A DNA stretch of 64,000 nt from Serripes groenlandicus. Its lineage: Eukaryota; Mollusca; Bivalvia; Cardiida; Cardiidae. The stretch lies in contig JASEVX010000013.1 of NCBI GenBank assembly GCA_031761405.1, positions 39,818,601 through 39,882,600 on the forward strand, given 5' to 3'. Of this stretch, positions 42,486 through 52,500 are shown piece by piece (position 1 is the first letter of the stretch; each line of letters starts with the position of its first letter). The notes under the pieces are model-generated. The model had not been told where the DNA came from and made no database searches. It saw only the letters and a list, made by a program, of their open reading frames with translations. The position numbers were made by a program, and so were the translations under genes.

Positions 42486-43436
42486 GTCTTCAACCCTAGT
42501 CCACATATAACAAAATCTGGGCCTGCCAGACAACTTGACGCTTTCCTACGTACATACAGACGTTTTATTATGCCTATAATGAGACAACTTATGAAATCAT
42601 TGAGGAAAGGGGATAAATTGCTACATACAGACGTTTTCTGTGCCTTTTATGAGACAGACAACTTATGAAATCATTGAGGCAAAGGGAGAAATTGCTACAT
42701 ACAGACGTTTTCTGTGCCTATTATGAGACAGACAACTTATGAAATCATTGAGGCAAAGGGAGAAATTGCTACATACAGACGTTTTCTGTGCCTTTTATGA
42801 GGCAGAAAACTTTTGAAATCATGGAGGAAAAGGGAGAAATAGCTACATACAGACGTTTTCTGTGCCATTTATGAGGCAGACAACTTTTGAAATCATGGAG
42901 GCAAAGGGAGAAATTGCTCACAATGAACAATTTCTCCATTTGACTATTCAGTGTTTATATTTTCATTTATAGAGACTTTCTGTATTTTTTGCCCCCAGAA
43001 TCACCGATTCGGTGGGCATCTAGTTTTTGGCCTGTCTGTCTGTCTGTCTGTCGAAAAAAACCTTTAACCTTGACCACTACTTTTGAACCATAACAGGTAC
43101 AGCTACCATATTTCACATGTGTATTCCTTGTGACATGACCTTTCTGTCAGTACCAACATTTTTGACCTTGCGACCTTGACCTTGACCTTTGACCTACATT
43201 TTGAAAACTTTAACCTTGACTACTACTTTTGAATATTAACAGGTACGGCTTCCATATTTCACATGTGTATTCCTTGTGACATGACCTTTCTGTCAGTACC
43301 AATAGTTTTGACCTTGACCATTACCTTCGACCTAGATGTTGCCATTCGGGGGCATCAGTGTTTCACAAACACATCTTGTTTCTCGATGTCTTCAAAGTCT
43401 CTCTGCTACAGAATTATTGTATGTGGGAAAGGATTA
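42486..43436 (+). mobile_element. TTAA MITE expanded by internal tandem repeats and a nested element
   Basis: From 42540 to 42900 a unit of about 74 bp (GCTACATACAGACGTTTTC, then GAGACAGACAACTTATG and AGGCAAAGGGAGAAATT) repeats about five times. A hairpin-type element then splits the right arm. The end is GTATGTGGGAAAGGATTAA. Confidence 0.7.
42991..43381 (+). mobile_element. Hairpin-capped element nested in MITE
   Basis: The left cap GCCCCCAGAATCACCG leads to a CTGTCTGTCTGTCTG run. TATTTCACATGTGTATTCC, then TTGTGACATGACCTTTCTG, occurs twice. The right end is ACAAACACATCTTGTTT. Confidence 0.68.
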
Positions 43437-43466
43437 AGTATGGAATGATTTCATCGTTTATCTGAT

Positions 43467-43468
<2 letters not shown>

Positions 43469-43500
<32 letters not shown>

Positions 43501-43706
43501 AATCAATTTAATGCCATTTTTAACATTTTCTCAGTCATATGAGGGCAGCCAGTTCACCTACTCATGTGTTTCCTGGTTTTATCACACCAGTAAGTGTTTT
43601 TTGTCAAACATCGGAAAGAAAGTTGGCGGAGCCGGGATTCAAACTCACAGCCCCTTGATTGACAGCCCACGTCGCTACCGACTGAGTGACCGAGGAGGCT
43701 TGGCTT
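43469..43706 (-). mobile_element. tRNA-derived SINE, inverted, with GATT run
   Basis: A (GATT)n run marks the 3' tail. The tRNA-like head is at the right (GGGATTCAAACTCACAG then CGTCGCTACCGACTGAG). Confidence 0.75.
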
Positions 43707-43836
43707 ATCTGATATGATATTGAAACATGATTCCCTCATACATCTGCATCTATCAGACAACTTGAAAATTGTTGAGACAAAAATATGGAAAATCCCTATA
43801 AATGAAAATGTAATTACAGTGTAGAGAGTATTCCGT

Positions 43837-44071
43837 TTGACCCTTTCCCTCATATAGACGCTTTCTGACGCCTCTGCAGCAGATGACTTTTTGAAAAACA
43901 TGGATGCAAAAGAAGAAATTGCTCAAGACGAGCAATTTCTCCTTTTGCAACCATGTTTTCAAGTATGTATATTCAATTATTGTTCTTTCATTTAAAGGGA
44001 TTGTCTGAGCTTCTTCTTAGACGTTTTCAAAGTCATCTGCTGCAGAATTGTTGTATGTGGGAAGGGGTTAA
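43837..44071 (+). mobile_element. TTAA MITE, full length
   Basis: TTGACCCTTTCCCTCATATAG to TGTATGTGGGAAGGGGTTAA. It shares its last TTAA with the next copy. Confidence 0.85.
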
Positions 44072-44303
44072 CCTTATACCATTTACATTTTGACGAATTA
44101 ACAGGAGAGTCTGCAGCAGACAGCTTTTTGAAAACATAGCGACAAAAGAAGAAATTGCTCAAAACGAGCAGTTTCTCCTTTTGTGACCATGTTTTCAACT
44201 CTATTCAATTATTGTACTTTCATTTAAAGGATGTTTCAAATAATTTTCAGGTATGTTTTCAATGTCGTCTGCTGCAGATTTGTTGTATGTGGGAAAGGGT
44301 TAA
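44068..44303 (+). mobile_element. TTAA MITE adjoining the previous copy
   Basis: The left arm is altered (TTAACCTTATACCATTTAC). The core and right end (GTATGTGGGAAAGGGTTAA) are intact. Confidence 0.75.
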
Positions 44304-44474
44304 TGATGTCACACTTATGCTTTTCAATGACTTTGACATTATATTTCAATGAGGTCACATTACCATACAGAATTTATTCTAGGGACCTGTGTCTGACCTG
44401 TCAAATTTCACCGTTAGTGTTGTGATTTTAAGTCTGCGGTGTTGGTAAACAGATTGTTTGATGATAAAATTCTT

Positions 44475-44680
44475 GTGACCAGTATTTAAGTAATTTGTCT
44501 ACATCCTGGCCCATATCGCTTCATTCGATCTTCGTTTTTTATTTCGTATCGGACCAAAATGCAAACATGTGTCAAATCCGACTGACAAGGAAGTTACACC
44601 CCTTGTCTACATATAATGGAGTATACATTTTTTTATTAGCATGCCAGACGCCTATGGTATTTATCCTTGTCAAATAGGGA
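44475..44680 (+). repeat. Dispersed repeat shared with 13850-14095
   Basis: ACATCCTGGCCCATA, CCAAAATGCAAACATG and GACAAGGAAGTTACACCCC appear in the same order as near 13880. A MITE follows in both places. Confidence 0.7.
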
Positions 44681-44681
44681 A

Positions 44682-44810
44682 TTAACCCTTTTCCACATTA
44701 TAGACACTTTCAGAAGCTTCATGTTGAGCAATTTATCATTTTGTCACAATGTTTTCAAAGGTCGCCTGCTGCAGATGCATCAGAAAGTGTCTTTATGTGG
44801 GAGAGGGTAA
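44682..44810. mobile_element. TTAA MITE, internally deleted
   Basis: TTAACCCTTTTCCACATTATAG jumps to GAGCAATTTATCATTTTGTC and ends TTATGTGGGAGAGGGTAA. Confidence 0.72.
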
Positions 44811-45027
44811 AAGATGAGTGCAACCATTATGCCTACAACCCACAATCAGATGATCACTGGACATCATTGATGGCATTTCTATCAAATTACTTAACATCTT
44901 TACAGAGAAATTCTTGTTTATAAATACTTATACTCGATGCAGATGAAAATTAAAATTTGTTTACATTCTTTTACAATGGCCCTCAATAATAAGTTTTTTT
45001 TGCATGAAGTCATTGATTGATTGGGTT

Positions 45028-45257
45028 TTAAACCTTTCCCTCATACGACAATTCTGCAGCAGACGACTTTGAACGTATTTTGTCAAAAAATAGAAAATCT
45101 CTCTAATTGAATGGATAACCTATGACAAAAAGTGGAAAACATTGTGGCAAAAGGAGAAATTGCACGTTTTGTGCAATTTCTTCTTTTGTCACTATGTTTT
45201 CAAATAGCCGTCTGCTGTAGAGGCGTCAGAAAGCGTCTATATGAGGGAAAGGGTTAA
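45028..45257 (-). mobile_element. TTAA MITE, young full-length copy
   Basis: TTAA at both ends. It runs from CCTTTCCCTCATACGACAATT to TATATGAGGGAAAGGG. Confidence 0.9.
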
Positions 45258-45470
45258 TGCGGTTTTCAACAATTTTAAGTCATATCACAGTAACTGTTGC
45301 TCGTTCATGCACCCATATGTTTCCTGGCTTTCTCAAACCATGCAGTACACATACTCCACACAACAGATTTTCCAAGCAACTTGCTGCTTTTCCTCATAGA
45401 CTGTGAGTCCATTGGTGGAAGGCGAATGATACTTGAAGTCCTTGATATATAATCACATTAGGTTGAAAAT
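45258..45470 (-). mobile_element. SINE fragment, inverted
   Basis: CACCCATATGTTTCCTGGC, ACTCCACACAACAGATTTTCC and CCATTGGTGGAAGGCGAATG match the inverted SINE at 61162-61453. Confidence 0.6.
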
Positions 45471-45554
45471 AAACAATTATAAGTCCTGATAAAAGTTACT
45501 GATCGTTTGAAGTCATTCACATAAATTCAACAATTCTAATTTGAAAATCCAAGG

Positions 45555-46586
45555 CTAGACGTTTTGGGTCCTTAGCGTACGACTCTTTTGTAGAAGCTGT
45601 GAAGACATTTTTACTAAATCTCTCGATCCTTGCAGATTATTCAAAGATGCGGAACGTTTATTGGAGGATTTTGCTTTCACGTGATTCTGCCTCGGAGGTC
45701 TCCCTCTGGAACCGTTCTTCTCCGATTTAGGTTGACGGTATGGGTTTGAATTGTTTTTACTCGAAGCAGACGGCTCCTCAGTCTCGTTGTAGCCATTTGT
45801 GTCGAGACCAGTTGGAATTTTGACAACAATTTCTTGACTATCTTTTGTACTAGCATCATCACTTGAAAATGTAACTCTCTTATTTGATCGTTCTTTACTA
45901 GGGCTTCTCTTTTGCCCATATAAGCCATTTTGGCTGTTCGAAAATCTAAAATCTAATTCCTGATGTTGGTCAAGCTTATCTCTTGATCGTGTCGCCGCTT
46001 TAGGTTTGTCATCGATGTCCGTTACAGCGAGATTTTCTTGAGAACCTCTATTTGATTTTTCTACAGACTGATGAAACAGGTAATTGGCCTTGTCAGGGGT
46101 GTCGCCCCATTTAGGACCCCCGTTGCCCCTGGCTTGTGCTTGCATGTTCTGTAACGACTGGGTGTACACCTGTCGTGATTTGGATTTTTGATTGTCTCTG
46201 GCATCGTCCCCATTTTGGTGATGGTGGTTCCCGGGAGTGGTTTCAGTCCTTAGTGGGTTGGCATCCTCTCGCAGTTTCTGGAGCTTTTTCAGATTTTCTG
46301 ACTTTTTCAACATCAGGTTTTCGGTTTTCAGTGACTGGTTTTCGATTCTCAGGTTCCTTACCTCGTTTCGGAGTTGTTTTATTTCGGAAACATTCCCGTC
46401 GTAGTGAAGAGCCAGATAGGAACTGCGTAATTTGCTCTTTTTGGTCGTATCCGCGTCCATGACCATCTTGCGTAACTCGTCAATGATTTTCTGCTTTTCT
46501 TCTCTCTCACTGTTCACCTGCTGTAGTTTCTCAATTTCTTCTTTTAATTTCTTGACTTCGTCATTCACATGGTTTATTTCTGTTGC
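45555..46586 (-). CDS. Gene B exon 4 (coiled coil, tail, stop)
   Basis: It is 1032 bp with acceptor TATATTTCACAG in phase 0. Coiled coil comes first, then a basic Ser/Asn/Arg tail to TAG. The acceptor is 20 bases from a TTAA MITE. Confidence 0.85.
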   Translation of the reverse strand, partial: ATEINHVNDEVKKLKEEIEKLQQVNSEREEKQKIIDELRKMVMDADTTKKSKLRSSYLALHYDGNVSEIKQLRNEVRNLRIENQSLKTENLMLKKSENLKKLQKLREDANPLRTETTPGNHHHQNGDDARDNQKSKSRQVYTQSLQNMQAQARGNGGPKWGDTPDKANYLFHQSVEKSNRGSQENLAVTDIDDKPKAATRSRDKLDQHQELDFRFSNSQNGLYGQKRSPSKERSNKRVTFSSDDASTKDSQEIVVKIPTGLDTNGYNETEEPSASSKNNSNPYRQPKSEKNGSRGRPPRQNHVKAKSSNKRSASLNNLQGSRDLVKMSSQLLQKSRTLRTQNV

Positions 46587-49500
46587 CTGTGAAATATAAA
46601 ATGATGTTGACCCTTTCCCACATGTGTCAAATCTATAGTGGAAGACTTTGAAAACATCTTGGCAAATATATGGAAACTCTCTATATATGAAAGTACAAAT
46701 ATATTTTATACAGTTGAAAGCATTGTGACAAAAGTAAAAATTGTCACAATGTTTTCAAAAGTCGTCTACTGCAAATTCGTCATAATGATTTTAGAAATGG
46801 AATAGGATTAATTGTTTACAGTTATCATACAACCATTTGCTTGATACAAATTGTTAATGCCATATGAGGAATGAACTGTAACATCTGGAAAATTGTAAAT
46901 GTTTTTGGTTTCAAGATTGAAGACATTGTGGGAAAAGAAAAAAAAGAAGATTGTGTTTATCAATTTTCTTTTGTAAGTTTTCATACATGTTTTCAAAAGT
47001 AGTCTGCTTCTGAGGTGTCTTTATCAGGGAAATGGTTAATGCTTTTCACTTGATTAACCCTTTCCCTCATACCACAATTCTGCAGCAGATGACTTTGAAC
47101 ATAGTTTTGTCAAAAAATCAAAAATCTGAACATAGTTTGTCAAAAAATCAAAAATCTCTTCAATTGAATGGATAACCTATGACTAAAAGTGGAAAACATT
47201 GTGGCAAAAGGAGAAATTGCTCGTTTTGAGCAATTTCTTCTTTTGTCACTATGATTCCAAAAAGCCGTCTGCTGCAAAGGCGTCGGAAAGCGTCTATATG
47301 AGGGAAAGGGTTAAATGTTTACAGTTATCATACAACCATATAAATTGCTTGATACATATTTTTAATGCCATCTGCTTTTAATAAATCTGAGGAATTGACT
47401 GTAACATCTGGAAAATTTTAAATGGTTTTTGGTTTCAAGATTGAAGGCAATGTGGGAAAAGAAAAAAAAAAAAATGTGTTTATCAATTTCGTTTGTTAGT
47501 TTTAATAATTGGTCTGCTTCTGAGGTGTCAATATTTGTCTTTATCAGGGAAATGGTTAATGCTTTTCGCTTGATTAAATGTGCATTCATGTAAGTATGAA
47601 TGAAGGTTTTAAAATTAACATAATTATAATGCTGTGGAATTTTCTGAAAGGAAAAACAGAAGTTGTTTATAGTAGAATTAAGCAGATGAACAATTATTGC
47701 GAAAAGGAAATTATGCTTTTCCCTCATACAGATGCTTTCTGCAGCGTATATATTTTGCCACAATATGTTCAACTGTATTCATAAATATTTTTTCCATCTA
47801 TTGAAGTGTTTCCATGCATTTTATTTGTCATAATTGTTGTATAATATGTGAGAAAGGATTAACGGGTGATACATTTCGACCACCACACATAAGTCTGTGT
47901 TTCCTGTCAAAAGCTTTCCTACTTGCAGACGCAATAAAGCGCATCAGCAGCAGACAATTTTTGAAAACATGATGCACAATTCCTCCTTTTCCCACTATTT
48001 ATCCAACAGTTATACCCTCGATCATATATTAACCCTTTCCCTCATACGACAATTCTGCAGCAGTCGACTTTGAACATATTTTGTCAAAACATAGAAAATC
48101 TCCATAATTCAATGGATAACCTATATGACAAAAAGTGGAAAACTTTGTGGCAAAAGGAGAAATTGTACATTTTGTGCAATTTCTTCTTTTGTCACTAGGT
48201 TTTCAAAAAAGCCGTCTGATCATATTATTAATGGGGACTTTCAATTATTTTTGCCTAGATGTTTATTAATGCAAGTCGTCTGCTACAGATATGTTGCTTG
48301 TTGTATGACTGTCTTTAATGAAGCTGTATACTATATTGTATGATGTACATAGCTAGATGTTTATGAGAGAGAGAGGAATAATTAACCCTTTCTCCCATAC
48401 AGCAAACCTGCAGCAGACGACTTTGAAATATGTGAAAATATCTATAAGTGAAGGTAAAAAGTTCAAAAAGTTCAAAACACTGTGGCAAATGGAGAAATTG
48501 CTTGTTTTGAACAATTTCTCCTTTTGCCACAATGTTTTCAAAAGTCGTCTGCTGCAGAGGCGTTAGAAAGCGTCTGTATGTTGTAAAGGGTTAAGCATGT
48601 CATTTGCTGCAGATTTGTTGTTTGTTGTATGACTGTCTTAAACGAAGCTGTATACTAAATTGTTTGTGTACATAGCTAGACTGGCTTATGAGAGAGAGCA
48701 ATAATTATATAGACGCTGCAGCAGACGGCTTTTTGAAAACATGGCAACAAAAGCAAGAATTGCTCCATGTTTCCAACTCTATTCATGTACTTTCATTTAA
48801 AGGGAGTTTCCATGTTGTTTTTTTGTGTATGTTATAAAAGTCGTCTGCTGCAGATTTGTTGTATGTGAGAAAGGGTTTAACTCATACCTGATTTCTGCAC
48901 CTATTTTCAAGCTTGCTTATATGGTCGGCATATTTGTTTTTCTGCTGCTCTTTGGCTTTGAGATCCTGCTCTAGCTCCCGTTTACTCCTCTGCATGTTGA
49001 TAATGTGGGAAACCAGGGGATAGTTTCTGTCCTTCCCGCCAAGCAGTGCATGGCACTGGGAAAATGCCATGTCTTGCTCCTCGAGTGTCTGAAACAACTC
49101 GTCTATCAGTTTGTCCACCATTTTGAATGTTGCTGGTTCCGGGGAACTGAAGGATGGTTCCCCGTGTTTAGTGAATTGGAGCTTCGTTTTGAGTCTGGTG
49201 TAAAGATTGTTTAAATTTTGTTGTATTATACTCGAGGTCATGACATGGTTTGTCGCCGAAACCGACATTCGTCGAGGAATGTCTTCTTGTGCTTTTGTAG
49301 GCGATCTTTCATGACTTCGCTCGGGGCTTGCGGATGAGGAGTGTTTCTTTGCAAGAGATGACTGCAGTTCGACAGTTTCACTTTCCGATTGACTTCTCTG
49401 TTTCCTTTCTACAGCTGCCGTATTGGCCTCCTCCTCCGCCTGCTCTTTCATTATCTTGTACTCTAGACAAAAGACAAAAGGGAGATAAAAGGTCTTGCAT

Positions 49501-52500
49501 TGAAATCTCCGATACATTGCTCAAGCTAATTATACCCCCTTCAAAAGAGGGGGGTATATAGGAGTCACTGTGTCGGTCGGAAGCCATATTTTGTGTCGGT
49601 CGGAAGCCATATTTTGTCCGGCTTATTTCTTACGAACCACTGGGTGGAATTCAATCAAATTTTACATGAAGATTCTATACCTAGAGGAGATGTGCATATC
49701 CTAAAGGTCTTACAATTGCATGATATTTTACAGAGTTATGGCCCTTTTACTTATTAAGTTATTGTGTAGGTCAAGGTGCTGTTTTGGAGGTATTTATCAT
49801 CTTCAGTGATAGTTCTAGTTAAACCTGTTCCCACATTACAAATCTGCAGCAGATGACATTGAAAAGATATCGTCAAAAATACTGTAAATCTTTAAGAATA
49901 AACATATATTGAAAAGAGATCAATGCAACAATTCCTGCACTAATGTGCTGACCCAATTTGAAAATAATTTGGCAAAAATGATCATGGGTGATCCTCTACG
50001 AAGATTGTTCAAATTATTCCGATCTTGAAAAACATGACATCCATATAATAAAAAATCTCCTTAACCCTTTCCCTCATATAGATGTTTCTGACGCCTCCGC
50101 AGTAGACGGCTTTTTGAAAACATAGTGACAAAAAGAAGAAATTGCTCAAAACGAGAAATTTTCTCCTTTTGACACAATGTTTTCCACTTTTAGTCATAGG
50201 TTATCCATTCAATTATAGAGATTTTCTATTTATTAACAAAATAGGTTCAAAGTCATCTGCTGCAGAATTGTCGTATGAGGGAAAGGGTTATAACACTTTC
50301 CCACCTGCAACGTTTTAAAACATTGTGGCAAAAGGAGAAATTGCTCTTATATTTTCAAATCGATTCAATCATCATACTTTCAATTATGGAGATAATCAAT
50401 ATTTTTGCATGATAATGTCTTCAAAGTTGTTTACTGCAGATGTATTGTATGAGCGAAAGGGTTGAACTTTTAGATCTATACAACCTATACTAGGCTGACA
50501 GAGAAGATTTGAAACCGGGTGTGCCGGGTTCGATCTTCAGTCACGGCAAGACGGTCATGGTGGAGTGCCCTTGGGCAAGGCACATTTTCTAGCCTAGTAC
50601 TGGTTTGTTTACCCAGGGATCATGAATAAGTGAACTGTTGCCGTGATATAACTGAAATAATGTTGAAAGCGGCGTTAAACCGCAATAAAACAAAACAAAG
50701 GACAGAGAAGACACTGCCTCAGTTATGTAGTGGTAGAGTGTCCACTTCAGGTGCGGGAGGTCGCAGGTTTGATCCCTGGTCGGATCATACCAAATCGAGG
50801 GCTTGGCGTGAAACGGTTGTAACTAAAATTGGTATTTTGTTACCAAGGTTAATCACCTCGCCATAATGTCTTTATAAACGTTAAATCTTTTATTCTTGGT
50901 GAACAATGGAAATTTAGGTGCCATTGCTCGTTCTGAGCAATGGCATCTAAATTTGCATTGTTTACAAAGGGGTCAAAATTGCCCCTAAAACAGGGTTTTC
51001 AAAATAGGTTTTGAGTTACAACCGTTTCACGCCAAGCCCTCGAAATACTTTAAACAATTGTAGTAATGGCTGCCCTCCATTGTGCCCAGGGTTGCGGAAT
51101 TAGCTTTACGACTGAGTGGCTGGTGGAATGATAAATGGACCAGTAGTACTGGTAACTTACGAAAGGAAATGCAGTGACACAACTGAAAAATTCTAGAAAG
51201 CTACATAAATTTATCAATCAACAGACAGTGAAGACAGCATAATTATGCAGTCTTCACTGTTCACTGTATGAATGTATGACAGTACCCATAATTGCCAGAA
51301 ATGGCTCTCTCCAAACGTCGGGTTAACCTTTTCCCGCATACAACAATTTTGCAGCAGACAGCTTTGAACATATTTTGTCAAACAATAGAAAATCTCTATA
51401 ATTAAATGGATAACCTATGACTAAAAGTGGAAAACTTTGTGTCAAAAGAAAAAATTGCTCGTTTTGAGCAATTTTCTTTTGTCACAATGTTTTCAGAGAG
51501 CCTTCTGCTGCAGAGGCGTCAGAAAGTGTCTATATGAGGGAAAGGGTTAATTGTGACAAATATCGAAATAAAACGGAACCTTTCTCGTAATCCTGCTGTA
51601 GCTTGTCTGATAAGAATTGTGAATTTTTCTTCACCGCGTCCAGAAAGGTTGGAAATGCCCGCGGCCCCCTCCTTGGTAGAACAAACAGCAGCTCCGAAAT
51701 CTTCTCATGTTGGGTGCCCTTTGCCTATGAAAAATGTAACGAATTAACTTTTATACTGAACTGGCCAACTTGATATAACTGAAATATGATTATTAACGAT
51801 TATTAACTATGAAAACATTTGGACAAAAGTATAGAAATTTCTACTTATATACGAGAGTGTTATTATTGAATGAAGTTTAAAATATTGTGTCAAAAGAAGA
51901 AATTGCTCATTAATATGAGAATCTTTCAAAGATCATCTACTTCAGAGGCGTCAGAAAGTGTCTCGACATTGGAATTGGTTGGAGCTTCCATTAACCCATA
52001 TAGTTCCCAGAAATTAATTCTCTTGATGGTCACTGCCTCGGTGGTGGAGTGGTAGAGCGCCCACCTCAAGTGCAGTAGGTCGTGGGTTTGATCTCCGGTT
52101 TGGTCATACTAAAGACTTTAAAAATAGTAGTAATGGCTGCCCTCCTTGGCGCTCAGAGTTGCAGTATTAGCATTTACAACTGACTCACTGGTGTGAGGAT
52201 AAATGGACCAGTAGTACTGGTAACCTACCCAGGAAATGCTGTGATATAATTGAAAAATTGTTGAAAGTTGCATTAAAACACCAAACCATCAATTAATACA
52301 TCAGAAGTCTGCCTATCATAATAGCCACCAAGGGAGGTAAATATTGTAGTTCTGGGAACTATACATTGACCAATCAGTTTATGCTGATTTTGGATAGTCT
52401 TTCATTGTCAACTGAAAATAAGGGGAGAATATTTGGATGTAGCCACAACCCTTTTACCACATAAAACAAATCATTGAAAAATGTTGAAAATATTGAAGCC

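Noticed and set aside
49378..49587. Minus-strand 69-codon ORF near gene B exon 3
   Set aside because: It is in a different frame from the exon and runs into a hairpin-capped repeat.
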